Source: Litomosoides sigmodontis
Lineage: Eukaryota; Nematoda; Chromadorea; Rhabditida; Onchocercidae
DNA length: 64,000 bases
Assembly: GCA_963070105.1 (NCBI GenBank)
Contig: OY718803.1
Location: 6,987,823-7,051,822 of the forward strand
Direction: 5' to 3'
Each line of letters starts with the position of its first letter. Positions within the stretch are counted from its first letter, which is position 1. The position numbers and the translations under genes were made by a program. Below the pieces are notes generated by a model. The model saw only the letters and a program-made list of their open reading frames with translations. It was not told the DNA's origin and did not search any database. Below are positions 38,954 to 52,940 of the stretch, one piece after another.

Positions 38954-39659
38954 TCAGAATAAGCAATTGCTGAAAGTGAAATTTAGGAATGTTACTGCGA
39001 GAAAAATTTATTACTATGCAAGTGAAAGTGGATGAAGTAATACTTTCTCATTGCCTCGTCGTGTAACTTCCGAAAAAAACGTCAAAAAAGGGAAGGAAAA
39101 TTGGCCAGAGAAGTTTATGCTACCCATGCCCAGCATGAAATTTCCGGTGGAAGACTCGCAGTGCTTTTATCATAAATGATTTATTATTCATTAATACTGC
39201 ACGCTACATGGAGGACGACGCTGTCGTCAAGTTGCAATAAGTTGCCCTAAATAAGGTTGCTGTTCAAATCGATCCCTTTAACGGTTGAACTTTGCCATTC
39301 GGTGTTGATAAAAGGGAGCATATAATTTCCATTTTAGAAACTTTTCTCCGTTGCTGTACAAATTGTTAGACAATTTCTCATATGAGAATGACTAAGCAAA
39401 CACTCATTGATCGATGGAACGAAGGAGGAATTGCCGGCTACCCACAAATGCACTAATTCATCAAATCATTTAACATTTAACATTGATGAAGCGAATGGAT
39501 ATGGGTAAAAATTCAGAAATTTATCACTAATTAGACCAGACGATCAATCCTTTGAACCGTTTAGTCAGTCAGTGTTGATGATCACTGCACCAGTTTCAAG
39601 AATTGTTTTCATTTCAATGTTTGTGAGCAATCGATCGATAATTAAGGAAGAACCGGTGA
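38954..39659. other. Intergenic between divergent genes
   Basis: About 700 bp between the start codons of the Ly6-like gene (minus) and the SAM-domain gene (plus). It must hold both promoters. No motif was recognised. Confidence 0.45.
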
Positions 39660-42304
39660 ATGAGTGATAGCAACAGAGGTATGTTGGACGATGAGATAGA
39701 TGGAGAGGAGAAAAAAGCCTGCTTCAATTCATTGCCAGTACAGCAGCGGTGGAAATTAGCGGAGGGGTTGGCTGGAAGTTCGGTTAATCTAATATTTGTT
39801 AGAGTGGGGTGGACAAAGAAGGAAATTTATCATACCATAAGCTTAATGATATACACACACTAATTGGTTCATCAATTTCGCACTTGGTGTTTCCATCCTA
39901 TCAGTGTAAAAGGAAAAAAGGCAACGAGCACGTTTGACCCGTTTTTTTCACGTTCAAGTCTGAAAAATGAAGAAATAAAGTAAGGAAATGTAAAAAATGA
40001 ATCAACCTGAAATTTTGTGCATGAACGCTTCAGATTTAAGTATGTTATTAACTTTAATCTGCGATTAATTATCTCACTTGAAATTATCTATTTTTAAATC
40101 ACTCAAAAAATGCAAAACTAATCAAAACATATTAGATCAAATGTTTGACAGGTCAATCGCGCTTTGCATGGGAAAAGGGACGGCTCAATATCTTGAAGCT
40201 TCCCGAAAATTTCCGAACATTGTCCTTTGAGATATTTTTCTCTCTAAGCGAGGAAAGAATTAATTCCACAAGCGGCAATTGAAGGAGAAGGGCGGAATTG
40301 GAGGGAATAGATGTATCTCAGCGTGGAATTCATCTAATCAATGTATCTATCACTCGCTTCCTCTATTTTCATTTTTTCTTGGGTGGTGGTGGAAGGCAGT
40401 GGAGGTTAAGCTAAAGTATGTTTGAAATTGTTGTACAAGTCTTCCTGTATTTCTAGTCTGGCAAATGCCTATCGAAGAGAAACTGAAATGTGCCACAACG
40501 GTGGCAGAGGTTTTATCCACTTTAAATATGCTTCAATATTTACCGCTTTTTAAGAAAGCTAATATCCTTGAAGCATCAGATTTAAGGCTATTAAAGGAAG
40601 CTGATTTGAAGGTAAATTCAGTTTGTTAACACTTCCAGAAAAAACATAATACTTCATATTAACATATTACTTCCAGAAAGAGTAATAGGTGTGATATTAG
40701 AACTGTGTGCCATTTGAAAATACTTCACACCTTATCTTTCAGTTTGTAGTTTAAATCTAACAATTAGGTAGTTCATTCATTAATTTAGAGCTTTATCCCT
40801 GCTCATATGTAATCTTTAAGTGTATTGGGGTCGATAATTCTGGACGACAAAAGCTTCTGAAGGCTGTGCTATATTTACCAAAAAGTGCACCGGTAAGATG
40901 ATTAGAACAATGTATAAGTTTAAGTGTAAGTAATTAGCGTGACGTAATTGTCTTTTATCGAATTTTCCTCAATTTCAATGTATTTTTATACTGTCTACTT
41001 CATCGTTCCCCTCTCTTATTTGTCCAGTTGACCGCTGGCGAAAGAGTCCGACGAGGAACACAGTATGCGAGAAATGTGGATTCACGACATCCTAAAATTG
41101 ATGAGGAGAAATTCTGCTTGCAAAAGGTTGGCTTCACTGCTTTCCTGACAATGATAATTAGTTGGAACATCATAGGTGTACGGTTTACTGTTGTTTTAAC
41201 ACTGTTGTACACGTTAATACGTTGCGTAGAATTGGCATAGAGGCGTAATGCTTAATTTTTTTAAATTGTTGTTAGCAATGAAGTACAATTATGATTTTAG
41301 GCAGAGGATGAATTATTGCGATGTAAAGTGGAATTAAATTTAAAACGAAATGAATTAGCACGAATACAAAAACAAGTTAAAGTTATTCGTGAGATATTTG
41401 AAATGACAATTAATACAAGACAGTATGCGCAAAAGGTTCGAAGTAACTGCAAGGAGTGCGGTGCTTTATCTGTACAGCGATTAGCTATTGACCTGGAAAG
41501 TTCACTAAATAACGCCTTCCTACCAAATGCTAATTCAAATCCATCAAGCGTATGCTTATGTGTCGTTTCGTTTGTTAAAGCGTTTCGGTAATTAAGTTCT
41601 TGACTGATTGTTTGTTTTCAGAAATATGCGCCACCCTTATCGATACTGCAAAACATAAATTCAAAGTGTCCTGATATCCAGCAATATTTACCTGAATTAC
41701 GACTAAAGTCGTTAACAAAGCATAACACTCACCTTTATTATTCAAATCGAATAGCTTCTGATCCGTGGTATGCGAAGATTTTAAAGTCTACAACTATTCG
41801 CCGCTATAGACAGGTGCACATTTCTCTTGTGAAATTCTATAGCTTAAATTTTATCCTAAAAATGAATCGGAACTGTATAATAATGCTATCATATGAGTTT
41901 GAAGAATTTTGATATTTCTAAATATCAATGTGCAATAGCATCAATTTTTTGGTATCCGAAAGTTCCACGAAGAGAAATAGCCAGAAATATTTAACTGTTT
42001 TCCATGAGAAGCATGAGATTGATGAGTTCTGTAGCGTCCTGCTGTAATTTATTATGATCAACCGGTAGATGAAGGAGATGGGAGATGTCACGAATCGACA
42101 GTATCACTGTCAACTCAACCAACATCACAACATGATCATCCAAGTTTCGTGGATGGATTATTCTCAAGATTTGGAAGAAACAAAACATCAATACCTTGCA
42201 AACAGCCATCTGCAGCAAAACGATTTTCAAGCAACACAACACATCAGTCATTTGTTCGCCATTCACGCCAAAAGTACTTTTATTGTAAAGTTCACTCCCA
42301 GTGA
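39660..42304 (+). CDS. SAM-domain protein with Lys/Arg-rich helical region
   Basis: Exons: 39660-39678 (predicted start, MSDSNR), 40457-40611, 40821-40892, 41028-41126, 41301-41549, 41622-41813 and 42035-42304, about 351 residues, all in phase. Residues about 18-70 form a SAM domain: a helix ending LNMLQYLPLFKKANI, then SDLRLLKEADLKCIGV and GRQKLLKAVLYL, which match the SAM consensus. A coiled-coil-like stretch follows (LNLKRNELARIQKQVKVI) with a CKEC pair. The C-terminal third is Ser/Thr/Gln-rich and probably disordered. The first exon rests on a good donor (gaggtatgt) and matching phase. A start at 40465 after a trans-splice-like acceptor (ttctag) is the alternative. I do not recognise a specific family; SAM domains usually mediate protein oligomerisation or RNA binding. 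An AATAAA lies at 42392-42397. Confidence 0.75.
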
Positions 42305-42391
42305 ATTGCTATTTTTACGCTTCCTTCGGCAAAACAGAGCTGTACTGTCGATAGTTAGCAGCCTTATTTCAGAACTAATAAAAATAAACTG

Positions 42392-42397
42392 AATAAA
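42392..42397 (+). terminator. Poly(A) signal AATAAA, SAM-domain gene
   Basis: A canonical hexamer 88 nt after the stop codon; a second, overlapping AT-rich copy lies just upstream at about 42383. Confidence 0.6.
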
Positions 42398-45227
42398 GTT
42401 AGCCAATTAGAAAAGTAAATTTTAGGGCTCTAACCCCATCCACTGTATGCATCCACCTCTTGCTTGCTTCTTTTCATTTCAAAGGTTAAGAAAACTATCC
42501 GAAAATCCGAAATCCCCAAATTATACATTCTCAGAGGAATCTTATTAATTTAAATTTCAGGGTTAAAAATGTATTTAGAAAAGCGTCATGGTGCTGAATT
42601 CATTGGTTATATTCCGTTTCGAAAAATAAATTCCGTTCACTGCCCTTATATTCGCCAAAGTGATTACTTGTTGTGTCTGATAAACACTTATTTGATGTTT
42701 GCAGTTTATACCAAAAATAGTTATGAAAGTGTTTTTTCACACGCATCCAGGAAACTCAACAATAACAATAAATTCATAGCTAAATTACAAGTAACAATCG
42801 ATGGAAAGAATGCCAAGTTCAGGTTTTAAATTAGCTAAAATATGGAATCGCTCTCCACAGGTCGCAACGACTTGACTGTGTTGATTAATTTCAGGCTCAC
42901 TTTCAGCCTATTTCCCTGTTTTTTGGAAATTTCATTTATTTTACTGTCAATGCAACAAGGATGAAATGATTGATTGTTAGTTCTAAATGAGCAAGGGGGC
43001 AATTGTTTTAAAAACATTGGTTAATTTGGCATTTAACTGAAAATGTTCGGAAGAAACAAGGACATGAAGTTAAAGCCTCCACGAACCGCAAAATCTATGT
43101 TTTAGTCCTACGTGACAATACCATCGTGTGCATATCGAATTCTTTTAGATATCGCACCATCCCAGCCGCTATCAATATACTGAGATGTGAAATATAATAA
43201 AGAAAAGTCGGGATGTGGCAACGACTGTGAGATTCAATGTTATGTTTACGGCAAGAATCATTAGCCTGTGGAAATGTATGAGAAAAATTGGGTGAAATTC
43301 ATTCAGTTCTGTTCATCTGATGTAGAGAAGTTCCTCATTATTTCAATCATTTATACAAAACACATTGTCGCTTCTTCCCACATCTTCACTTCCTCATATC
43401 ACAATGTTTTACTGTTTTAGTATGAGTTCACGCACCACGTGATTTCATTCAAATAGTAGCAATGCAATACGACAATGAAAAGAAAAAAAAAGAATGGCAC
43501 AAAAAGTCATATTTGCACGAATATTAATAACTGAAAAAGCACACATGATCGATACCTCGCCTCCTGTCAAGATAACTTCAAATTCTAATATTACAATAAA
43601 TCGAATTAAAACAACACAACGGAACACATCAAGAGATCAGTGTAAAAATCTGCTTTTAAAATACGATAGGAATATAATGTAAGTAGCTCAAACGTAATCA
43701 ATACTTCTTGACACAACCTATAACAGATGAACTTCCCTCCTTTATGAAGTGCGCATTTCACCATTTAAATTTAAAAAACGCTCATTTTAAACGGTTTTAA
43801 GAATTAAAAATTGGAGCAAGTCGACATATATTTATTTGTATTTGACAATTTCGCGTTCAACAGTTCTAAATAAAGAACGTGCTCCTTTTTTCAATACAGC
43901 TTCCATCCTTCACACAACTTAAAATTAAGAAATATTACAAAAAAATTTTCAAAAAGGAATATAAAAGTAGGGACCTTCTGAACTGTTGTTTGAATTTCTT
44001 ACTGATTATCTTAATAATGGAGTAAATGAAAGTAAGTTGTGAAGATTAAAAAAACTTTTAACATAAAAAATATTAAAATATTTACCAGTACTTACCCAGA
44101 AGCACTAGTTAACAACATCATTCCTATGGACTCTTCGTAACTGTAATTTTAACTTTTAAGTATAACCGTTTTATCTTTACAGCAAAGACAAAAAAAAACT
44201 TCCTAAAAATATTGTCAAAAGTAACTTGGAAGCATTAAGAGTTAAAAAAGGACTTTAAAAGTTGAAATAATAGATAACGTTTTAAAAGCAGTCTTAATTG
44301 TGTTCAAAAGTTTAAATAAGTCTAGAATAAACATTTGATCAAAGGGAAAGATAAAGTTAGAAGTTTAAAATTCCAAACAAACCAAGTATGGTTTGGGGAA
44401 GTGTGCAGGAGCTATTTCCACCACTGCAAATTCTGATAAACTGCTTGTTTTTGGTGATGTTTGGTCCCTTCAAATGCTTCGCTCGTTTATTCGTCGGCGA
44501 TATTGAAAATTCATTCTGAGAAAAAAACTGCGTTGCAAACTGTCAGGAAGAACTTCAGTGATAAGGAGGAAGATAAATGTTATTCACAAACTTATTTTTG
44601 TAAAATTTGATACCAAAACGAGAATTTTGAAGAAAGGAAAAGCTAGAAAGGATAAGCGATAAGCTGGCGAGATCTAGCGTAAGCGGTCCTGCTCTATTGC
44701 CACAACGGGGACGTCAAAATATCATAAAGAGTTATTCCTCTTATAATAGGGATAGCAAAGGAACAAATGAATTTTTACCGCTTCAAAGATAATAATTAAC
44801 CGTATTTCGACCAGAATGATGGGATATGTAATTATTCGATAAACAGAACTTTTGGAAGAAGAAGATAGAAAGGATTCAAAGGACTTAAAAAGTCTAACGA
44901 AATCCCTGTGCAAGAATAGAATGGGATAACAATAACAGCTGTTGCGAGTTCTATAGCTTCGAAAATCTTAATGGGACGTTACATGGATACTGATGTCCTA
45001 ACTGTATTGGATATCCTGGTATAACAAAATCGTGAAATGTATCGTTTCCGTTTTCTTCATGTTCATGGTTCGGTAGAAGTACTAACACTGACAACATTGT
45101 TGTAACGAATCCATCACTTAGCGCAGTGTTCAGCAGATATTGCTAGCAAGAATTTCAAATAGCATTTCATTGCTTCTCGAACACTTCGTGTTCCAATTAA
45201 GTACTATAGTTATTGAAAAAACTCTTA
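42398..45227. other. Intergenic, AT-rich, no gene recognised
   Basis: Between the convergent SAM-domain and granulin genes. Open frames at 42569-42829 (+) and 44722-44913 (-) lack domains and splice partners. No repeat array or RNA gene was seen. Confidence 0.45.
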
Positions 45228-45723
45228 TCAAATAAAACCTGGGAAATGGATGAAATTTAATACCCGCAAGCAGCGTCTATGTACCATATCGCATTTCGTA
45301 TTGGCAGGACAGCAGTGAGTTCGGTCATCGCAACACACTGCATCTATCATCGGGCAACAACCGTATACGCTGGCACCAATTAAGCAACAAGTTGCGGTGT
45401 CAGGACACATTGATTTGCTACCAGGGCAGGTATGTGCAATCTAAAATCGAGAACCAATTCCACCTAGGATTTGAAACTAACAATGTAGCAAGACGAAGTG
45501 AGGATATTGCTACAAAAGCGATATTTTGATTAATTTTTGAGAACTATCATTTCTTAGTATCTTTCGGATAACTTATTTCCCATGCTTTGTCCGTGATTTT
45601 CTGTTCACAGAGTAAAAGCCTATTTTACTCACTCACAAGAAAATCTGTCCATGAAGTCAGCTGAGAGATAGCAAAGTAAAGGAAAATGATAGAAAGACGA
45701 ATCAAAATGCCCCCCAATTTCAT
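45228..45723 (-). CDS. Secreted single-granulin peptide
   Basis: Two exons (45723-45637 and 45440-45228) join in phase 0 to 99 residues. Exon 1 is a signal peptide, MKLGGILIRLSIIF onwards. Exon 2 is one complete granulin module. Its 12 cysteines follow the spacing C-x6-C-x5-CC-x8-CC-x6-CC-x5-CC-x5-C-x6-C, with the signature CCDDRTHCCP. Granulins are secreted growth-factor-like peptides; multi-domain progranulin binds lysosomal and surface receptors, and the liver fluke Opisthorchis secretes a one-domain granulin that drives host cell proliferation. Here only one domain is present, followed by a short tail to the stop at 45228. A donor-like cgg/gtatta right after the last cysteine could instead splice to a downstream exon, but no further granulin repeat is visible in the next kilobase. 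Confidence 0.85.
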
Positions 45724-46635
45724 TTCAGTTGAACAATTGCAATGGATTGTCATCTAATTTAGACTTCTTACGACAAACCGAGAAATTCTGTTCCAGCTCA
45801 TTCTCCTAAGAATGTCAGAACTCGAAGCACACCCTAAAATATATGTAAAAGACTTCTGACCAACAACGGCATCAACTCCAACAAATAAATTTGTGAATAT
45901 CGACTTTTCATGAATATCAATAAAACTTACCAGAACTTTAACAGAAGCAGCAACCGTGATTAGAAAAAAAACAGACAACATACTTCCTAAAATAATAAAT
46001 TCATCTTTCGTCCAGAAAACAAATACTTCTTTATTTCGATGCATTCATACATGCAGAGCCACTTTTCACAGATATATTAATTTAGCAAAAGGAAAAAATA
46101 CGATTAAAAAAGGACATTTTGCTGACCATTCATTCTCTCAACTACCCAACTATTAGTAAGCTTGTTACAGATATCCTCCCACGGTTGATCATAAATTCAA
46201 TTTCAAAAACGAATTCAAGTGAACAAATCTCATTAGCTAAAAACTTCATCCAAACTTTAAGCACAACAAACTAAATTGAAACCAATAAATTTCATTTCGC
46301 GCTATAAGTACAGGTATCATCCACAATATGTTGAAAAAGTGCGGGAGGATTGGAGTGTGATTTAATTCGTTCCGTTTCGCAGGGTTTTGGGAGCTTCTTG
46401 TTTTTTTTTCCTTTTTTTTAAGTTTTTGATGTTGAAGTATATTCCACAGAACTAATCTTTTCTTAAACAGTGCTTTATGACATTGTTTTAAAGTTAGAAC
46501 ACTTTCAGAAAAGTTTTAGAAGTTCCGGAAAAGACATTTATAAACTGTGTGAAGTGTGAAGAATATTGAAGTGGAAGAAAATTAAAAAAAATGTGAGGTG
46601 TGAAGAAAATTAAAAATTTCAGATATTGTGAAGTA
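45724..46635. other. Intergenic between divergent granulin and microcephalin genes
   Basis: About 900 bp of AT-rich sequence holding both promoters. An acceptor-like aaatttcag ends at 46622, shortly before the proposed MCPH1 ATG. Confidence 0.45.
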
Positions 46636-49600
46636 ATGCCTCGAAAAAAGACGAAAATATTGTCCGAGAAAAACAGCTCTTCTTCACTTCATGTGGAGAC
46701 GCCAAATTTTTTTGAAAGCATTTCAAATTCACCGTGGTTTGCTTTTTTACTTATCCTAACCAAATATTTGTTAATATTATTTTCCTCTGATTTATATGCA
46801 GAACAAGTATGCTCACTAAAATAATCAAAACAATCAAAGTATCAGCTAAATTAATAAAAGCCCGTTGAAGCTTTCATTCTCCCGAGATTACGGACTCTGC
46901 AGAGCACAATTTATGGATGGAAGCTCAACTCAAAGCCTGTGAATTATCGAGTCCCTTTCAGGTTGACCATATGGAAAACATAAAAAAATCGAAAATTTTG
47001 GAAGATATGTATTTTTATCATTTATTTAGAACTTTTCAGTTTTGAATTTTGTATTTTTAATCTAAATCATTAGAACATCCTGCAGTTTCTTCCCACAATT
47101 TTTACTGCATGAAAGTTTAAAGTAACTCAGCATATTTAATTAATTGATTTAATGTTGTAGGTGTGAGAGCATTTGTGGACGTAAATTTGAAAAAAACATC
47201 AGTTCTGCGTCGAATGTTACATGACTTAGGAGCGAATGTTTACTTACGGTATGGTAGTTTTACTTTCAGAATAATGCATCCTTAATGATGGCAACTTATA
47301 ATGTTGCTTTGAAACTTATTTAAGAAAATCTTTCCATTCAAAAGTTACTTGAAGGCCAGAGTCATAAGATTAGCCATAGACAAGAAAAAAATTAAATTCT
47401 GGGAAGTACACATTTTATGAATTCGTAGATTAGTTAAGAAAACAAGCCGTTTGTTTGGAAAAGAAATATTCAAGAAAAATTTTCTTTTAGTGTCAATTTC
47501 AAATTAGAAAATTTACTTTGCTATTATTAGAAACAACAGTTACTATTGATAAAAGGATTTTGGTTAGTTTTATTTAACTGTTACTTTTAACTCTTTATTC
47601 ATTTGTCTAACAATGTTACTTATGTATTATTTTCAAGCTTTTCAAGAAATATCACTCATTTAATATTCTGGAACGGTCGACAGGAAACGTTAGATAAAGC
47701 GCATCGCTTTGGCAACAAAATATCAATAATTTCACCTCACTGGGTATTTAAGTAGGTTATTACCGTATTACCGCTTAATATTTTAAATTCTTTTTTTTAA
47801 GGTAGTCTTAATATTGTTCTTTTTGTTTACTTAAGTTTTTTGTCCTATAAAAGGTCTAATTTTTTTATACTACTTTGTTCAGTAACTCAAGCTCTTTAGT
47901 GGCACTTTCTTTACCTTTTTTTACCGAAGCAGCAAATTATATTTTATCCTCATTACATGTATTGTAGATGTTTCATGAATCTGATCCGGACTGATGAAGG
48001 TCCATTTTTACTGTACGGTGTAAAGGATCTTGCTGTTCCCATCCGACTAATGGCTATGGGACGAGTAGGTGTAATTAATATGGTAAGTAATTAGAACTAG
48101 TAGTTAGCATTCCTAATATGGGTTATTGTAATGAACTAGTAAAATCCCAATTCTGGATGGGTTGTTTATAGATGCTGAAGATTGGTGGGCTGTAAATAAA
48201 ATCAAACTACCAATCTTAATTTTGGTACTGAAACTGCTAATAAGACTCCATTCTTTGTATTAGTTGTGTTCGGTTATCAATGTGGTTCAAACATAATGAG
48301 CCTATAATAAATATCACTTTAGAGTTGTCATGAAACAACCTTAAATTCAAGTGATAGTTCACTGAACGAGTCGCAAATAGTGCACGCAATCGAGACGCTT
48401 TCCGATCAGCTTGCTTCCAAACTTAGTATGTTTATGAATATTGTATTGCGTATGTTGAAGATTATGCAGTCATCTCTCCTTGAGCTTCACACTTCATTGA
48501 TTTTCATACCTTCGACCCCGAAATATCGATTTTTGTATTGCATAAAAAAATCGATCTCCCGATACCATTGTTTATACATTTTTTTAATTATTACATGACA
48601 AATCCTTTGATATTACTCAACATCACAGCAGTAGCAGTAAGTCGCAGTTGTTCTTTCTTCAGTTTTATTCATCAGTTTCACTTTACACTTTAGATCATTT
48701 GCATAGTAATCTACACAGTAGTAGGAAATTTGATAATGCTAACCAAGCTTTTGTACTTAAGCCTATTTTTTTGCATTTGTTGTCAGACTGATGTGCGAGT
48801 TATAAAACCTAAGTCTCTCAAGTAACAGGGATAGACTTAGATAAATGTTATGAAAAAGTTGAACCATTAATTTTGCACAGAGTTAAAAAGAGTTAATAAA
48901 AAAGTCAACTTTTTTGAAGAATTCCACGTTATAAGTGGGCTATGTGTACATCAATATATCAATACGTACAGTACAAACTGTGCATCAATACATTAATACG
49001 CAAACTTAGGAGTAGACTTGGGAGCTGTGTTTCAAAATCCACTTCTGTGACCGAAATGCTAGTGCCTATCTTTAAAACAACCAATTTAATGATTATTGCA
49101 GCATCCTCCGCAAATAATGAAAATATTGATGTTGTCGAAATAATTTCACCAATTGTGGATCGAGTGCGAAAAAGATTGAATGAGACGAGTAAGTGTATTG
49201 ATGCTCATTTTGCCATAGTAAATAAGGAAACTAAATGAATGTATCGAAAAACGGCAGAGTAGCAATAGTAGTAATTACTCTTCCCTGTTTGCAAAAACTG
49301 AAATCTCAGTTATTATAGTTTCAGACATTTTAAACTGTTATGAGCCAACGGAAACACCACCATGTAGCGACTGTACATATCATGTAGTTGATGGGAAAAA
49401 TGTCTCTTATTTGTCATTGAAAAATTTTGAAAATAGTATATCCAGTGAAGTAGTGCATAGAAATAGCTAAGCAGCGGAAGTCTGAAGGTTTACGGTTCAG
49501 TTTCACGCTGCTGTTTTTCTATAATCAGAATTAAAACAAATGGAGGTAGGCCAATTGAGTAGGAGCAAACATTAAAAATTGGGAAAGAAAATCCTGAGTT

Positions 49601-51752
49601 AAAAATGTTTCAGTATGAGCCACACTTTGTTTTCAAATAGAGATTCTCGACTAATATAGATGCATGAGAATATTAGTATTTTAACTGCTAGTAGTAAATT
49701 TTGGCGAAGAAATTGATTTAGGCTGTGTTTTAAAGAAAGCTGTTCTCGTTTTTAGTTATACTTGAATACTTAAAAATGTATGATGACATCATCCGTAATT
49801 ATAGAATTTTCCTAAATCTTCTTACTTTCGAGATTACTGTCAAATCAGTCAAGAACAAAGAAGGCACATGATAACGCGAACGTCGGTGTTTTGTGGAGAA
49901 TCTAAGCACGACTTTACAACCCCTACTACGGAGAGCTCGACTTCCGTTAAATCTGTTAGTTTATATTGATCTTCCTTATTAAGGCCCCTTTTTCGGAAAA
50001 TTTTGCTGCTTAAGAATAAGCCTTGACTTTTTTATCGTTCATGGTTTTACTGCAGATAGAGTTGATGGGGGTTACACAAAGTGAGCCAGTTAAAAGGCGT
50101 GGTCGGCCATCGGTTAATTCCGAACAGGTAGCAGAGTACACGCCAGCTCGTTTTCACAAAGTAAGTGTCTTTAAAAGAAAAATTTTTTTTTCGATATGTC
50201 TAATAGTTCATATAATTCATGTTATAGTATTTACGAAGGCGCTGCCGTTCCGTAAGAGCGGAGCACGCTGCACAGTTAAATACAGAGAAAATGGTACGCA
50301 TGTATAGGAAGATGATGAACCAAAACTTTTCCACAATTATTTCAGATAAGCGGAAATTTTCGACAAGAGGTGAACTTTCATTTTTTACATTTCTATTCTT
50401 AAATATAATTCAAAAATGTACAAGTTGAAATATAGTTTCATTTTGCATATTCCTTGTGAAAAGAGTTCCTTTCCTCGATTTTGTAATTCACATCCTATTC
50501 ATTTAATGATTTCATCTGGATTTGGTAGCTATTTCTTCATGCTGTTACATTTAGAAAAGGTTCTGAAAGCGCGACCGGTGGTGGTGCGGACTCGTTCATC
50601 AGTCTTGAACGACTTGCAAAATGTTCCCAGTTCGAATGAATTTGTGAAAAAGAAAAAGATTGCAAGGAAAAAAGTTAGAAGTGGCAATATTGTGCTTTCA
50701 GGAATCAGTAAGATGTAAGTTACAATTTTCACATTTTTTGAATTTTTTTTCTTTTATTTCCCTTTTAAATTCAAATAATTCCTGAAATGTTTTTTTTGCA
50801 GCGAGAGGGAAACGGTTTTTGCAATAACTAAAAAACTGGGTGTGCTAAAAATTGCAAGCACTGTTGACGAGCGCACTCGTTATGTGGTGAGTGATCAAGA
50901 GGGAGTGCGCACAATTAATGTTATGCGAGCTCTAGTCAAGGGCATACCAATTGTCACAATTGAATGGGTATAACTTTTATAATTTGACATTTGGTGGAGA
51001 TATTGAGCTCTCCAAAACAATGAGTTCACGAATTCTTGAGCAGGTTATGTCTTTTAGCTTGTACGCTTTTCCAGGCTTACCGCTCGCTGGAAATTGGTAG
51101 TTGGTTGAAAGGAAGTGATTTCCTTGTTTCGCGCTGGAAAATTACGCACAGAGCGTGGATCGATGGTCATATGAATCGTTTGTTCTCTACATTAGGACCG
51201 TTTTATGTCTCTCCTAAATGCGAACCTGAAGCGAAACATCTTTTGCATCTTGTCAGATGTTGTCATGGAAAAGTAGGGTTTTTTTTTGAAATGATTGCTT
51301 CTTCCTGTTCAGAATTTGAGGAAGAATTTAGAATTGTATTGCAAGATATCCCAAAGCTTCAGACAACAGAGTCGTTGAACCGAGCTGTTGTATTTGTCGC
51401 ACCTCAATCACAATGGGAAGCATTCATACAACTCAGGAAGGACAATGATACGCAAGCAACATACATTACAGAAAAATCATTATTAGGTACTGTCAACAAC
51501 TTACTGACACTTTCTGAAATGTATGAAGGTCGCATTTTCGAAAAAGGTCTTTCATTAATGGTAAATTTGATCGCGAGTATTGTGACATGAGATTGCAGAT
51601 GTTCAATTTTTTCCCTTTAAAATTTTTTTAAATTAAAGAACTTGTTTTTTTTATAGATTCAATATGCGAATGCAAAATCAATTTTTTGCTATGACTATCA
51701 ATGGAGAACTTTGCTGTACCAAGAACCTTATCGTTCTGAATTACCAGACTGA
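46636..51752 (+). CDS. MCPH1: Microcephalin (MCPH1), three-BRCT chromosome condensation and DNA-damage protein
   Basis: Microcephalin restrains condensin II and acts at DNA breaks through its C-terminal BRCT pair. Firm exons, all in phase: 47161-47248, 47638-47751, 47968-48082, 48323-48425, 49102-49188, 49325-49449, 50056-50160, 50228-50293, 50346-50369, 50560-50714, 50802-50967, 51075-51560 and 51657-51752 (575 residues). BRCT1 is VRAFVDV, FSRNITHLIFWNGRQETLDKA and IISPHWVFKC. The middle is shorter than in human and carries an AT-hook-like KRRGRPSV at about 50093. BRCT2 starts SGNIVLSGI and includes TRYVVSDQEGVRTINVM and GIPIVTIEW; its partner BRCT3 ends in a Trp/Tyr-rich tail. The N-terminal exon is unresolved: an ATG at 46636 (MPRKKTKIL) is plausible, but its donor phase does not match exon 47161 without invoking weak sites. 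Confidence 0.85.
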
Positions 51753-51953
51753 AATTTTACTTATAAGTTTGTTATATAAGACATTTTTTGCGATTCAGCT
51801 TTTAATATTTCGCTGTTATATAGTTTTACAGTTGAGTGCAGACACTGAATTGTATTTACTATAGCTTATAAATGCAAGTCTTTCCAAATTCGCAATTTCT
51901 TTAATTTAAATATTTCATATGTATGTTAGACTTTACAAAAGCATACTTTTCCT

Positions 51954-52068
<115 letters not shown>

Positions 52069-52900
52069 ATCTGAGATTGCTCTAATAAATTTCCATTCAG
52101 TGATGGGGTTTGAACACAACAGAAACCTGATTTTTAAACGTAATGTTTATTGATATTAGATTTTCAAATTTTCCGTTAAACTGAGATTGTTGGGGTTCTC
52201 GTTCATATCCTGAAATTCCTTTCAAATTTAGTGGAGAGATTACAAAATCTGGGTCTTCTGAAAATACCATAAGAACGGATTTAAGCAGCGGGACATTTCA
52301 ACAGTAGCCGAATTGCTGTAGGAAATGATTTTTTGAATTAATGCCTTAGCAAAACAGCTCTACATATCGTTACGTAATTTCATGGACGGTTTCTGACTTT
52401 TATTTTAATTGTACAATATTTGAATTTATAGCCTCGATTTCTGTGTATTGCTTTCAGCTAGTATATATATGTGCAGCGCTTTGCCGTTTAGAAAAAGGAA
52501 TTTGAACTAACCTAGCAAAAAAATCTGAAATCATATTAAGTGCGAAAGTTGGTTATATACTGGAAGAGAGTGGACTGAGCAGATTTGCGAAATGAGTTTG
52601 TGAGCAAGAAGATTCCGCGAAGTCTCACTTTGTCAACAAAATACAGTCAGTTATACTCGCAAACAATACAAACGACATGCAGCGACATGATGAAAGTAGT
52701 ACCGTACGACAGCTGGCATCAGTGCAAATTGCACTCCTCAGCGTATTAGGTCGTGTCATCACCGTCACCATCACCACTATTATCATCATCGCTATCGTTA
52801 TCGTCGCGGGGCACTTGCCGCTGTATCGATTCACTAAACTCGTCGCTGCAACAGCCGCTAGTCGCTGGCGCTTGACGCAGGCAACAGCTGTGGCAATTGC

Positions 52901-52940
52901 TAGTAGCAGTAGTAGCGGCAGCAGCAGCAGCAGTAGCAGC

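Noticed and set aside
41991..42266. 91-codon minus-strand frame
   Set aside because: Antisense to the last exon of the SAM-domain gene, which has consistent phase on the plus strand.
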